A stretch of DNA of 64,000 nt, taken from Sphingomonas sp. TREG-RG-20F-R18-01. Lineage in GTDB: Bacteria; Pseudomonadota; Alphaproteobacteria; Sphingomonadales; Sphingomonadaceae. A model generated the notes under the pieces. The model saw nothing but the letters and a program-made list of their open reading frames with translations, was not told where the DNA came from and ran no database searches. The stretch is from positions 186,001 to 250,000 of the forward strand of contig NZ_JAKNQQ010000002.1 of assembly GCF_022662475.1 (NCBI RefSeq), in the 5' to 3' direction. The translations under genes were made by a program, and so were the position numbers. Positions 36,212 through 45,670 of the stretch are shown here, piece after piece (within the stretch, counting starts at the first letter, position 1; every line of letters starts with the position of its first letter).

Positions 36212-37147
36212 ATGAAACTTCTCACCGGGAACGCCAATCTCCCGCTGGCTCGCGACATTGCCGCCTATCTCGAGATCCCGCTGACCCAGGCGAGCGTCCG
36301 CCGCTTCGCCGACGAGGAAGTGTTCGTCGAGATTCACGAGAACGTCCGCGGCGAGGACGTCTTCGTGCTCCAGTCGACCGGCTACCCGGCGAACGACAAC
36401 CTCATGGAATTGCTGATCTGCATCGATGCGCTCAAGCGCGCGTCGGCCAAGCGGATCACCGCGGTTGTGCCCTATTTCGGCTATGCCCGGCAGGACCGCA
36501 AACCCGGCCCGCGCACCCCGATCTCGGCCAAGCTCGTCGCCAACCTGATCACCGTCGCGGGCGCCGACCGCGTCCTGTCGGTCGATCTCCACGCCGGGCA
36601 GATCCAGGGGTTCTTCGACATCCCGACCGACAATCTGTTCGCCGCCCCCGTGATGTCGGCGGACATCCTGACGCGCTATGGCAGCCGCAACCTGATGGTC
36701 GTCTCGCCCGACGTCGGCGGCGTAGTCCGCGCGCGCGCGCTGGCCAAGCGACTCGACAACGCCCCGCTCGCGATCGTCGACAAGCGCCGCGAGCGCGCGG
36801 GTGAATCCGAGGTGATGAACATCATCGGCGAGGTCGAGGGCCGCTTCTGCATCCTGATCGACGACATCGTCGATTCGGCCGGCACCCTGTGCAACGCCGC
36901 CGCCGCGCTGAAGCAGGCGGGCGCCGAGGGCGTTGCGGCCTATGTCACGCACGGCGTGCTGTCGGGCGGCGCGGTCGCGCGCGTCGAGGGGTCGGCGCTC
37001 GAGGAACTGGTGATCACCGATTCGATCGGGACGCACGAGGTGATCAAGGACGCCAAGCGCATCCGCAACCTGACGATCGCGCCGCTGCTCGCGGAAGCGA
37101 TCCGCCGGATCGCGGACGAAAGCTCGGTGTCGTCGCTGTTCGACTGA
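36212..37147 (+). CDS. prs: Ribose-phosphate pyrophosphokinase
   Basis: Makes PRPP from ribose-5-phosphate and ATP for purine, pyrimidine, histidine and tryptophan synthesis. The 311-residue product contains the ATP loop region [16 protein letters not shown], the metal-binding [15 protein letters not shown] and the PRPP-binding loop [13 protein letters not shown]. Start ATG at 36212 gives the conserved [13 protein letters not shown]. Convergent with crtZ, with 25 bp between them. Confidence 0.97.
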   Translation: MKLLTGNANLPLARDIAAYLEIPLTQASVRRFADEEVFVEIHENVRGEDVFVLQSTGYPANDNLMELLICIDALKRASAKRITAVVPYFGYARQDRKPGPRTPISAKLVANLITVAGADRVLSVDLHAGQIQGFFDIPTDNLFAAPVMSADILTRYGSRNLMVVSPDVGGVVRARALAKRLDNAPLAIVDKRRERAGESEVMNIIGEVEGRFCILIDDIVDSAGTLCNAAAALKQAGAEGVAAYVTHGVLSGGAVARVEGSALEELVITDSIGTHEVIKDAKRIRNLTIAPLLAEAIRRIADESSVSSLFD

Positions 37148-37176
37148 GCCGGGGGACGACGCCCCCCGCGCCTCAG
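37144..37176. terminator. Hairpin between convergent prs and crtZ
   Basis: Outer arms CTGAG (37144-37148) and CTCAG (37172-37176) and an inner GGGGG/CCCCC stem span both stop codons. No T-run; probably a weak bidirectional terminator. Confidence 0.4.
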
Positions 37177-37688
37177 TGGATCGGGTCGCGCTGCGTCATC
37201 GGCGCGCGCACCCCGGCGCGGTGGCGGCGTTTCAGCTCCGCCTTCAGGACTTCCGGCCGTTGCGCGACCAGAAACCCGAAGCTGACGCTTCCGTCCCTGG
37301 TCTCGACCACATGGTGCAACCGGTGCGCCTGGATGATCCGCTTCATATAGGCGGATTTGGGCAGATAGCGGGTCGGCAGGCGGCGGTGCACGATGATGTC
37401 GTGAAACCCGAAATAGATCGCCCCGTACGCCGCGATCCCCGCGCCGATCCAGGTGCATCCCGGCCACCAGCCAAGCTGCACGCCGCCGAGCAGCAGCACG
37501 AACGACGGCACCGCGAAGATCGCGGCATACCAGTCGTTCAGCTCCCAGTTGCCGGTACGTGGCGCATGGTGGCTGGCATGGAGGAACCAGCCGAATCCAT
37601 GCATGATCCAGCGGTGCGCAGCGTAAGCGAAAGCCTCCATCCCGACGACGGTGGCGAGAAACAGCGCAAGGGCAGCAATCCACGACAT
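37173..37688 (-). CDS. crtZ: Beta-carotene hydroxylase (CrtZ-type sterol desaturase superfamily)
   Basis: Non-haem di-iron membrane hydroxylase that adds 3-hydroxyls to beta-ionone rings, giving zeaxanthin, a precursor of nostoxanthin-type yellow pigments in sphingomonads. The 171-residue product has all histidine clusters: HRWIMH, HASHH, FHDIIVHRR and HRLHH, plus four membrane segments. The start at 37688 matches the family N-terminus. No other carotenoid gene lies nearby. Divergent from sucC. Confidence 0.92.
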   Translation of the reverse strand: MSWIAALALFLATVVGMEAFAYAAHRWIMHGFGWFLHASHHAPRTGNWELNDWYAAIFAVPSFVLLLGGVQLGWWPGCTWIGAGIAAYGAIYFGFHDIIVHRRLPTRYLPKSAYMKRIIQAHRLHHVVETRDGSVSFGFLVAQRPEVLKAELKRRHRAGVRAPMTQRDPIH

Positions 37689-37800
37689 CCCTCCCACATA
37701 GGCGACCCGCGGCGCAAAGGCGAGGGTCGCAAGGGGTGGATTCACCGCGCCCGCTGTGCTTAAGGCACTCGCAAACTCGACCTCTGAAAGGCACGAACCC

Positions 37801-39000
37801 ATGAACATCCACGAATATCAGGCCAAGGAACTCCTGGCGAAATTCGGCGTGCCGGTTCCGGCGGGCTTTTCCGCCATGTCGGTCGAGGAAGCGGTTGCAG
37901 CATCGGAGAAGCTCCCCGGGCCGCTCTACGTCGTCAAGGCGCAGATCCACGCGGGTGGCCGCGGCAAGGGCAAGTTCAAGGAACTCGGCCCCGACGCAAA
38001 GGGCGGCGTCCGCCTCGCCAAGACCGCTGACGAGGTCCGTGCGGCCGCGACCGACATGCTCGGCAACACGCTGGTGACGATCCAGACCGGCGATGCCGGC
38101 AAGCAGGTCAACCGCCTGTACGTCACCGACGGCGTCGACATCGCCAAGGAATTCTACCTCGCGCTGCTCGTCAACCGTGCCACCGGCCGCGTGTCGATGG
38201 TCGCCTCGACCGAGGGCGGGATGGACATCGAGACCGTCGCGCACGACACCCCCGAGAAGATCCACGCCATCGACATCGATTGCGCAACCGGCTTCCAGCC
38301 GCATCACGGCCGTGCGGTCGCGGCAGCCCTCGAGCTCAAGGGCGATCTCGCCAAGCAGGCCGCGAACGTCGCGTCCAAGCTGTACGATGCGTTCATGGGC
38401 ACCGATGCCGAGCAGATCGAGATTAACCCGCTCGCGGTCACCGAAGACAACAAGCTGATGGTGCTCGACGCCAAGGTCGCGTTCGATGGCAATGCGATGT
38501 TCCGCCACAAGGACCTGCTGGAGCTCCGCGACGAGACCGAGGAAGATCCGGCCGAGCTCGAGGCGTCGAAGTACGACCTCGCCTATATCAAGCTCGATGG
38601 CGACATCGGCTGCATGGTCAACGGCGCCGGTCTCGCGATGGCGACGATGGACATCATCAAATTGAACGGCATGTTCCCGGCCAACTTCCTCGACGTCGGC
38701 GGCGGCGCGAACAAGGAGAAGGTCACCGCGGCGTTCAAGATCATCCTGAGCGATCCCGCGGTGAAGGGCATTCTCGTCAACATCTTCGGCGGGATCATGC
38801 GCTGCGACATCATCGCCGAGGGCATCGTTGCCGCGGCGAAGGAAGTGAACCTCGCGGTGCCGCTGGTCGTCCGCCTCGAAGGCACCAATGTCGAGAAGGG
38901 CAAGGAAATCCTCGCGTCCTCGGGTCTCGCGATCGTTCCTGCGAACGATCTTGGCGATGCCGCCAAGAAGATCGTCGCCGAGGTCCAGAAGGCCGCCTGA
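37801..39000 (+). CDS. sucC: Succinyl-CoA synthetase, beta subunit
   Basis: TCA-cycle ligase subunit with an ATP-grasp domain, 399 residues. Visible are [18 protein letters not shown], the nucleotide-binding [12 protein letters not shown], and the CoA/phosphate-side [11 protein letters not shown] and [18 protein letters not shown] precedes the start. Unusually for bacteria in general, sucD does not follow: a strong terminator and then etfBA do. Split sucC and sucD occurs in sphingomonads as I recall. Confidence 0.97.
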   Translation: MNIHEYQAKELLAKFGVPVPAGFSAMSVEEAVAASEKLPGPLYVVKAQIHAGGRGKGKFKELGPDAKGGVRLAKTADEVRAAATDMLGNTLVTIQTGDAGKQVNRLYVTDGVDIAKEFYLALLVNRATGRVSMVASTEGGMDIETVAHDTPEKIHAIDIDCATGFQPHHGRAVAAALELKGDLAKQAANVASKLYDAFMGTDAEQIEINPLAVTEDNKLMVLDAKVAFDGNAMFRHKDLLELRDETEEDPAELEASKYDLAYIKLDGDIGCMVNGAGLAMATMDIIKLNGMFPANFLDVGGGANKEKVTAAFKIILSDPAVKGILVNIFGGIMRCDIIAEGIVAAAKEVNLAVPLVVRLEGTNVEKGKEILASSGLAIVPANDLGDAAKKIVAEVQKAA

Positions 39001-39024
39001 TCCGGCGTGATTCGCGAAAATCGG

Positions 39025-39057
39025 GGGGCCTGGACGGAAACGTCCGGGCCCCTTTTT
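39025..39057 (+). terminator. Rho-independent terminator after sucC
   Basis: A 12-bp stem (39025-39036 with 39041-39052, one G-T pair), GAAA tetraloop, and TTTTT immediately after. The clearest terminator in the window; it ends the sucC transcript 25 bases after the stop. Confidence 0.93.
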
Positions 39058-39221
39058 CGTTTAGGCCCGGAATAGTTTGACCGGACAAATGAAATGCCGT
39101 TACGTCAGGCAGGGTTTTCCGTACCGTACTTGCGAAAAGCGCGGAAAATAGCCATCTGCTCGCCAGATGCACCGCCTTAAATGCAGGCGGCGAACGCAAT
39201 CGACCTTGGAAGGGATAGCCG

Positions 39222-39968
39222 ATGAAGGTGCTGGTACCGGTCAAGCGGGTGCTTGATTACAATGTGAAACCCCGCGTGAAGGCGGATGGAACGGGCGTCG
39301 ATCTGGCGAACGTCAAGATGAGCATGAACCCGTTCGATGAGATCGCGGTCGAGGAAGCGATCCGGCTCAAAGATAAGGGTGTCACCGAGATCGTCGTCGT
39401 GTCGATCGGCGAGCAGAAGAGCCAGGAAACGCTGCGCACCGCGCTCGCGATGGGCGCCGACCGGGCGATCCTGGTCGTGTCCGAGGACCGGGTCGAGCCG
39501 CTCGGCGTTGCCAAGCTGCTGAAAGCCATCGTCGACGAGGAAAAGCCCGATCTGGTGATCCTCGGCAAGCAGGCGATCGACGACGACAACAACCAGACCG
39601 GGCAGATGCTCGCGGGGTTGCTCGGTGTCGGTCAGGCGACGTTCGCGTCGAAGGTCGAGCTCGCCAGCGACAGCGTCACCGTGACGCGCGAGGTCGATGG
39701 CGGGTCGGAGACCGAGACGCTCAAGCTCCCGGCGATCGTGACGGTCGACCTGCGGCTCAACGAACCGCGCTACGCGTCGCTGCCCAACATCATGAAGGCC
39801 AAGTCCAAGCCGATGGCGCAGAAGACACCGGCCGATTTCGGGGTCGACGTCAGCCCGCGCCTGACCACGCTCAAGGTGGTCGAACCCGCCAAGCGCTCCG
39901 CCGGCGTGAAGGTCGCGGACGTGGATGAACTGGTTGCCAAGCTCAAGACGATGGGAGTTTCCAAGTGA
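39222..39968 (+). CDS. etfB: Electron transfer flavoprotein, beta subunit
   Basis: Small subunit of the soluble ETF that passes electrons from acyl-CoA and other dehydrogenases to ETF-ubiquinone oxidoreductase. The 248-residue product has the conserved [18 protein letters not shown] start, AMP-binding region [15 protein letters not shown] and C-terminal recognition loop [19 protein letters not shown] precedes the ATG. It overlaps etfA by 4 bp. Confidence 0.97.
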   Translation: MKVLVPVKRVLDYNVKPRVKADGTGVDLANVKMSMNPFDEIAVEEAIRLKDKGVTEIVVVSIGEQKSQETLRTALAMGADRAILVVSEDRVEPLGVAKLLKAIVDEEKPDLVILGKQAIDDDNNQTGQMLAGLLGVGQATFASKVELASDSVTVTREVDGGSETETLKLPAIVTVDLRLNEPRYASLPNIMKAKSKPMAQKTPADFGVDVSPRLTTLKVVEPAKRSAGVKVADVDELVAKLKTMGVSK

Positions 39969-40894
39969 AGACGCTCGTTTGGGTCGAACATGACGGTGCC
40001 ACCGTCAAGGACGCCACGCTCGCCGTGGTCACCGCCGCTGCGCAGCTCGGCGAGGTGCATCTGCTCGTCGCTGGCCAGGGCGTCGACGCCGTCGCCGCCG
40101 AAGCCGCGAAGATCGCGGGCGTGGGCAAGGTGCATGTCGCCGACGACGCCGCCTATGCGCATGCGCTCGCCGAGAACGTCGCGCCGCTGATCGTCCAGCT
40201 GATGGGCGATCACGACGCGTTCCTCGCGCCCGCCACCACCAATGGCAAGAACATCGCGCCGCGCGTCGCCGCGCTGCTCGATGTCATGCAGATCAGCGAC
40301 ATCCTGTCGGTCGAGAGCGAGGACACGTTCACGCGCCCGATTTATGCAGGCAACGCGATCGCGACGGTCCAGTCGAAGGACGCCAAGAAGGTCATCACCG
40401 TCCGCGGCACCGCCTTTGCCAAGGCGGCGACCCAGGGGGGCACGGGCACGATCGAGGCGGTCGCGACGACCGGCGACCTCGGCGTGTCGACCTATGTCGG
40501 CAGCGAGATCGCCAAGTCGGAGCGGCCCGAGCTGACCTCGGCCAAGATCATCGTCTCGGGTGGGCGTGCGCTCGGGTCGGGCGACAAGTTCCACGAACTG
40601 ATCGATCCGCTCGCCGACAAGCTCGGTGCCGGCGTCGGCGCGAGCCGTGCGGCGGTCGACGCGGGCTATGCCCCGAACGACTATCAGGTCGGCCAGACCG
40701 GCAAGATCGTCGCGCCGGAAGTCTATGTCGCGGTCGGCATCTCGGGCGCGATCCAGCATCTCGCGGGCATGAAGGATTCCAAGACGATCATCGCGATCAA
40801 CAAGGACGAGGATGCGCCGATCTTCCAGGTCGCGGACATCGGCCTGGTCGGGGATCTGTTCAAGATCCTGCCGGAGCTGACCGGCAAGCTCTGA
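39965..40894 (+). CDS. etfA: Electron transfer flavoprotein, alpha subunit
   Basis: FAD-binding subunit of ETF, 309 residues. The C-terminal FAD domain shows [36 protein letters not shown] and [15 protein letters not shown] start, coupled to etfB (overlap of the stop). A strong terminator follows. Confidence 0.97.
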   Translation: MKTLVWVEHDGATVKDATLAVVTAAAQLGEVHLLVAGQGVDAVAAEAAKIAGVGKVHVADDAAYAHALAENVAPLIVQLMGDHDAFLAPATTNGKNIAPRVAALLDVMQISDILSVESEDTFTRPIYAGNAIATVQSKDAKKVITVRGTAFAKAATQGGTGTIEAVATTGDLGVSTYVGSEIAKSERPELTSAKIIVSGGRALGSGDKFHELIDPLADKLGAGVGASRAAVDAGYAPNDYQVGQTGKIVAPEVYVAVGISGAIQHLAGMKDSKTIIAINKDEDAPIFQVADIGLVGDLFKILPELTGKL

Positions 40895-40923
40895 GCGGCG
40901 TGACCGACGTCGAGCGGCTAAAG

Positions 40924-40951
40924 CGGGCGGCCCGAAAGGGTCGCCCGTTTT
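40924..40951 (+). terminator. Rho-independent terminator after etfA
   Basis: A 10-bp stem CGGGCGGCCC/GGGTCGCCCG with a GAAA loop and TTTT following, 30 bases after the etfA stop. A second small hairpin, CGGCATG-AAC-CATGCCG at 40996-41012, lies in the remaining gap before the convergent MFS gene and has no T-run. Confidence 0.9.
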
Positions 40952-41131
40952 ATTATGGTAGCGCAACATTCCTTGTTGTTTGCGGCGCCGTTACTCGGCA
41001 TGAACCATGCCGTTGCTCGGGGGGGCAGCGAGTACGAGTCGGCAGGTTCAGCGAATCGTTTGCGCGCCCCGCGTGGGGGTTCGCGGTTTGTGCAGCGCAT
41101 CGGTCCGCTGAACCTCGTCACCCGTTTCGCG

Positions 41132-42358
41132 TCAATCGCTGCCGATCGGCTTGGGTGGCGTCACGGTCTGGTCGGGCAAGGGCGGCACGCGCCGCAGCAT
41201 CAGCGCGACGACCAGTGCGGCCGCACCGAGCATCAGGCAGAACAGCGTGACCCCCGGCCACCCCGCGCGCGTCCAGGCGATTCCACCGGCCGAGCCCAGC
41301 ACGCTCGATCCGGCATAATAAAAGAACAGGTACAGCGCGGTGCCTTGCCCGCGATGCTCCAACGCGCGCCGCCCGACCCAGGCGCTGGCGATCGAATGCG
41401 CGCCGAAGAAGCCGATCGTCACCGCCGCGATCCCGGCGATGACGCTCCACAACGGCGTGGTCGCGGTCAGCGCGATGCCCGCGATCAGCAGGACCACCGG
41501 CATCCAGAACACCAGCCGCCGCCCGCGTCGCCCCGCCAGCGCCCCGAACCAGGCCGAACTCGCCGACCCGAGCAGGTACAGCAGGAAGATTGCCCCGACG
41601 GCCGCATGACCCAGGCCGTACGGCGGGGCCATCAGGCGGAACCCGACATAGTTGTAGAGCGTGACGAAGACGCCCATCAGCAGGAACGCCTCGGCATAGA
41701 GCAGCGGCAGCGCGCGATCCGCGAACAGCGTTCGCGTCGCCTGCCAGACCGATCCACGCCGCTGCGTCCGCCGGACGAAGCCCTGCGACTCGGGCGCGAG
41801 CCGCCGGAACGCCTCCGCCATCGCCAGCCCCGCCAGCCCGACGATCCCGAGCGCCCAGCGCCAGTCGGCGACCTCGGCGATCAGGCTGACGCCGAGCCGC
41901 CCCGCCATCCCGCCGATCGCGCTGCCCGCGATATACAGGCCCATCGCAGACCCGACCGAGGCATGGTCGACCTCCTCCGCGACATAGGCCATCGCCACCG
42001 CGGGCACCCCCGCCAGCGCGACTCCCGTGGCGAAGCGCAGCGCGAGCAGCACCGTCCAGTTCGGCGCGATCGCGGTGGCAAGGCTGAACAGGCCGGCGAG
42101 GAACATCGCGGCGACCATCATCGGCCGCCGCCCGATCCGGTCGGACAGCGCGCCGGCAAACAGGATCCCGATCGCCAGCGGCCCGGTCGCGAGCGAGACG
42201 GCAAGGCTCGCGCCTTCCGCCTTGACGCCGAATTGCGCCGCGAAGACCGGAAGCAGCGGCTGGACCGAATAGAGCAGCGAAAAGGTCGAGAAGCCCGCGA
42301 ACAACATCGCCAGCGTCAGGCGGCGGTATCCGGCACTCCCCTTGGCATGCGCCGCCAT
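41132..42358 (-). CDS. Major facilitator superfamily transporter
   Basis: Twelve-helix secondary transporter of the MFS, 408 residues. It shows the loop 2-3 motif [11 protein letters not shown] and the TM5 motif-C region ([16 protein letters not shown]). The start ATG overlaps the stop of the deacetylase gene (ATGA), so they are translationally coupled, with nhaA further upstream. A substrate related to the deacetylase, for example an acylated polyamine or drug, is conceivable but not shown. Confidence 0.92.
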   Translation of the reverse strand: MAAHAKGSAGYRRLTLAMLFAGFSTFSLLYSVQPLLPVFAAQFGVKAEGASLAVSLATGPLAIGILFAGALSDRIGRRPMMVAAMFLAGLFSLATAIAPNWTVLLALRFATGVALAGVPAVAMAYVAEEVDHASVGSAMGLYIAGSAIGGMAGRLGVSLIAEVADWRWALGIVGLAGLAMAEAFRRLAPESQGFVRRTQRRGSVWQATRTLFADRALPLLYAEAFLLMGVFVTLYNYVGFRLMAPPYGLGHAAVGAIFLLYLLGSASSAWFGALAGRRGRRLVFWMPVVLLIAGIALTATTPLWSVIAGIAAVTIGFFGAHSIASAWVGRRALEHRGQGTALYLFFYYAGSSVLGSAGGIAWTRAGWPGVTLFCLMLGAAALVVALMLRRVPPLPDQTVTPPKPIGSD

Positions 42359-43362
42359 CAGAAGCCGGACAACAGGCTGGCGACGTTCCGGCCCAAAGCA
42401 TCGACCGCATAGCCGCCCTCCATCGCGATCACGCTGGGCCAGCCGCACGCGGCGATGTCCCGCGCAAGCACGGCATAATCGTCGGTGGTCAGCTTGAAAT
42501 GCGCGATCGGATCGCTCTCCCACGTATCCGCGCCGAAGCTGACGACGAGCAGGTCGGGCGCGAACCGCGCGATCGCTTCCAGCGCCTGATCCTGCGCGCG
42601 GCGGAACGGCGCGAGGCCGGCGCCTTGCGGCAGCGGCAGGTTGAGCGTCGCGCCCTCGCCGTCGCCCGCGCCGGTCTCGTCGGCATGGCCCCAGTAGAAC
42701 GGGTAATCGCTCGCGGGATCGGCATGGATGCTCGCGTAGAACACGTCGCCGCGATCCCAGAAGATGTCCTGCGTGCCGTTGCCGTGGTGATAATCGATAT
42801 CGAGGATCGCGACGCGCTGCCGCCCCGCCTCTCGCGCGGCCTGCGCGGCGATCGCTGCGGTGTTGAGGTAGCAATAGCCGCCGTAATAATCCGCGCCGGC
42901 ATGATGGCCGGGCGGGCGGCACAGCGCGAACGCCGCGCGTTCGCCCTCGAGTACGGCATGCGTCGCGGCGAGCACGCTTTGCGCGCTGGCATAGGCCGAG
43001 TCCCAGCTTTGCGCGGTCAGCGGGGTCGAGGCGTCGAAGCTGTAGCGCCCGATCTGCCCGTCGATCCGGTCGAGCCTGAGCGACCGCCGCCCGACCACCG
43101 GCCAGACATAGCCCATCGCATCCCCCGGCCGCCCCGCCGCCGCCCAGCGCCCCGGGCCGTCGCGCAGGAACGCGAGGTAATCGTCGGTATGGACCGCGCG
43201 GATCGCCGCGTCGCCGCGATCCTCCGGGGTTTCCGCGCCGCCGATCGCGGCGAGGATCGCCTCCGCGCGCGACGGTGTCTCGGCATAAGCGGTGAAGCCG
43301 CCGTTGTGGAGCTCCTGCGCCGGCGCATGCGCGAGCTGGCGGGGAGAGAAGAAGCTACGCAT
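42358..43362 (-). CDS. Histone deacetylase-like amidohydrolase (acetylpolyamine aminohydrolase group)
   Basis: Zinc amidohydrolase of the arginase/deacetylase fold, 334 residues. The catalytic tandem histidines in RPPGHHAG, zinc ligands in DIDYHHGNGTQ (Asp and His) and SFGADTWESDP (Asp), and GGYCYLNTAA are all intact. Bacterial members deacetylate polyamines or small amides. Coupled by overlap to both the MFS gene downstream (4 bp) and nhaA upstream (8 bp). Substrate not determined. Confidence 0.92.
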   Translation of the reverse strand: MRSFFSPRQLAHAPAQELHNGGFTAYAETPSRAEAILAAIGGAETPEDRGDAAIRAVHTDDYLAFLRDGPGRWAAAGRPGDAMGYVWPVVGRRSLRLDRIDGQIGRYSFDASTPLTAQSWDSAYASAQSVLAATHAVLEGERAAFALCRPPGHHAGADYYGGYCYLNTAAIAAQAAREAGRQRVAILDIDYHHGNGTQDIFWDRGDVFYASIHADPASDYPFYWGHADETGAGDGEGATLNLPLPQGAGLAPFRRAQDQALEAIARFAPDLLVVSFGADTWESDPIAHFKLTTDDYAVLARDIAACGWPSVIAMEGGYAVDALGRNVASLLSGF

Positions 43363-44584
43363 CGCGTTCCTTTCGTGTCGCCGGGACCAGTCGCAGGACC
43401 AGATAGCCCGCCACCGCCGCCAGCGTCGATCCGGCGAGCACGCCGATCTTGACCTCGTCCTGCAACGCTTCGCTGCCCGGAAACGCCAGTCCCCCGATAA
43501 ACAGGCTCATCGTGAAACCGATCCCCGCGAGCAGTGCGACGCCGTACAGCTGGATCCAGCGCATCCCCTTCGGTCGTCGCGCGATCCCGAGCCGTTCGGC
43601 GAGCGCGACGCCGCCCATGATCCCGGCCTGTTTGCCCAGGAACAGCCCGCCCGCGATGCCGAGCACGAGCGGGTCGAGCGCCACCGCCGGGCTGATGCCG
43701 GCGAACGATACCCCGGCGTTGGCGAAGGCGAACAGCGGCACGATCCCGAACGACACCCACGGCGACAGCGCATGTTCGAGCCGGTGGAGCGGCGATTCAA
43801 CCGAATCCGGCATGCCCGGCGACCGCGTCACCGGGATCAGCGCGGCGGTGACGACGCCGGCGACGGTCGCATGCACGCCCGACAGCAGCACCAGCCACCA
43901 GAGTGCGGCGAACCCCACCAGATACGGCCAGATCTGCATTACGCGCCGGTTCTTGAGCACCAGCAGGATCAGCACCACGCCGACCGCCCCGCCGAGTGCG
44001 ACCAGGTCGATCCCGCTGGTATAGGCCAGCGCGATGATCGCGACCGCGCCGCAATCGTCGACGATCGCGACCGTCGTGAGGAACAGCTTAAGCGCCGGGC
44101 TGACGCGCCGGCCGAGCAGCGCGAGCACGCCGATCGCAAAGGCGATGTCGGTCGCGGCGGGGATCGCCCAGCCGGCGCGGAACATCGGATTGCCACCGGC
44201 GATCGCGAGGAAGACGAGCGCGGGAACGATCATCCCCGCCGCGGCCGCGACGACCGGCAGGCGCCGTCGTGCCGGCGAGGACAATTGTCCGTCGACCAGC
44301 TCGCGCTTGATCTCGAGCCCGACGAACAGGAAGAACACGGCCATCAGCCCGTCGTTGATCCACAGATGCACCGTCATCGGCCCGATCGCAGGCGCGAGCA
44401 CCGGGCCGGTCGCGACGTGGAGCACGTGGAAATACGCGTCGGCGAGTGGCGAGTTGGCGACCATCAACGCGACCGCCGCCGCCGCCATCAGGACCAGCCC
44501 GCTGGTCGCCTCATGCGCCAGGAAGGTCCGCAAGGCGGAACGGATCTTCCGCACGGCGCGCGGCGGGGTGGGGAGGTGTGCCAT
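43355..44584 (-). CDS. nhaA: Na+/H+ antiporter NhaA
   Basis: Inner-membrane antiporter for pH and sodium homeostasis, 409 residues with about twelve helices. Conserved features include FVGLEIKRELVDGQL, PAATDIAFAIGVLALLG and the sodium-binding aspartate pair in IVDDCGAVAIIAL. It is first in the nhaA-deacetylase-MFS unit, overlapping the deacetylase by 8 bp. The preceding gap contains an inverted repeat pair. Confidence 0.96.
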   Translation of the reverse strand: MAHLPTPPRAVRKIRSALRTFLAHEATSGLVLMAAAAVALMVANSPLADAYFHVLHVATGPVLAPAIGPMTVHLWINDGLMAVFFLFVGLEIKRELVDGQLSSPARRRLPVVAAAAGMIVPALVFLAIAGGNPMFRAGWAIPAATDIAFAIGVLALLGRRVSPALKLFLTTVAIVDDCGAVAIIALAYTSGIDLVALGGAVGVVLILLVLKNRRVMQIWPYLVGFAALWWLVLLSGVHATVAGVVTAALIPVTRSPGMPDSVESPLHRLEHALSPWVSFGIVPLFAFANAGVSFAGISPAVALDPLVLGIAGGLFLGKQAGIMGGVALAERLGIARRPKGMRWIQLYGVALLAGIGFTMSLFIGGLAFPGSEALQDEVKIGVLAGSTLAAVAGYLVLRLVPATRKERDA

Positions 44585-44695
44585 GTATCCGGCCTAACGC
44601 GTGGGAGACCCGGGGGGAACCGGAAGCGAGCGGCGGGTTTGGGAAACGCCTCTTCCCGGTCGCCACTTCGGTCGTCCCCGGCCCCAAAAGCTGCC

Positions 44696-44784
44696 GTCAT
44701 GCTGAACTTGTTTCAGCATCCACGGCGCAACAGGCATAGTCCGGACATGTGGAGGGCTGGATCCTGAAACAAGTTCAGGATGAC
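44696..44784. repeat. Inverted palindromic repeat pair of the GAACTTGTTTC type, region 5
   Basis: Copies at 44696-44721 (ATGCTGAACTTGTTTCAGCAT core) and 44759-44784 (ATCCTGAAACAAGTTCAGGAT core), each a near palindrome, inverted to each other and 37 bases apart. This family differs in sequence from the GC-rich ones and is widespread in sphingomonads from memory. It lies between nhaA and the 3' end of the shikimate dehydrogenase-like gene. Confidence 0.85.
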
Positions 44785-44834
44785 GGAATGGGGTGGCGGT
44801 AATCCTCCCCCCCGCTCCCCCGCTCCGCTTCTGC

Positions 44835-45656
44835 CTACCCGTTCGCGCGGGCGAACGCTGCGGCCTCCGCGACCTGATCCGCGTCGGGCGTCACCCCGGT
44901 GTACAACACGAACTGGTCGAGCGCCTGCAAGGTCGCCACCTCCGCCCCCGTGATCACACGCTTGCCCGCCGCCCGCGCCGCGCGGAGCAATGGCGTCTCG
45001 GGCGGATATTGCACCACGTCCACTACCACGTCGCTCGCCGCGATCATCGCCTGCGGGAAAGCGAGCGCAGCGGCATCGCCCCCGGTCATCCCGAGCGGGG
45101 TGACGTTGAGCAGCAGCCCCGCCGCATCCTCGCCCAACTCGGCACGCCAGGCGAACCCGTACAGCGCCGCAAGCCCCTGCCCCGCCGCCGTATTGCGCGC
45201 GACGATCGTCCCGTCGCGAAACCCCGCGTCGCGGAGTGCCGCGGCCACCGCCTTCGCCATCCCGCCCGATCCGCGCAGCATGAAGCGCGTCGCGGGGTCG
45301 ATGTCGGCGATCAGCCGCGCGACCGCGGCATAATCGGTATTGTGCCCGGTCAGCACGCCGTCGTCGTTGACGATCGTGTTGACGCTGTCGATCGCCGCCG
45401 CCGAGGGCGCGAGGCCGTCGAGCAGCGGGATCACCGCTTCCTTGAACGGCATCGAGATCGCGCAGCCGCGAATGTCGAGCGCACGAATCCCGCGCACCGC
45501 GCCCTCCAGGTCCTGCGTCGAGAACGCCTTGTAGACGAAATCCAGCCCCAGCGTTTCGTACAGCCGGTTGTGGAAGCGCGTCCCGAAAGTGCCCGGACGC
45601 GCCGCCAGCGACATGCACAGCCGCGTCGTCGGGCCGATCAGCGGTTTGGTCGGCAT
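44835..45656 (-). CDS. Shikimate dehydrogenase-like protein (HI0607/SDH-L type)
   Basis: NAD(P)-dependent oxidoreductase of the AroE superfamily, 273 residues. The catalytic Lys in SMPFKEA and Asp in GHNTDYAAV are present, as is a Rossmann glycine loop (RGSGGMAKAV). The shikimate-carboxylate motif SxS of true AroE is replaced by SLAARPGTFGTRFHN, matching the Haemophilus HI0607 group, whose shikimate activity is low. So a different quinate/shikimate-like substrate is possible and a separate AroE should exist. 14 bp downstream of lysS. Confidence 0.88.
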   Translation of the reverse strand: MPTKPLIGPTTRLCMSLAARPGTFGTRFHNRLYETLGLDFVYKAFSTQDLEGAVRGIRALDIRGCAISMPFKEAVIPLLDGLAPSAAAIDSVNTIVNDDGVLTGHNTDYAAVARLIADIDPATRFMLRGSGGMAKAVAAALRDAGFRDGTIVARNTAAGQGLAALYGFAWRAELGEDAAGLLLNVTPLGMTGGDAAALAFPQAMIAASDVVVDVVQYPPETPLLRAARAAGKRVITGAEVATLQALDQFVLYTGVTPDADQVAEAAAFARANG

Positions 45657-45670
45657 GGGTAGGTCCTCCG

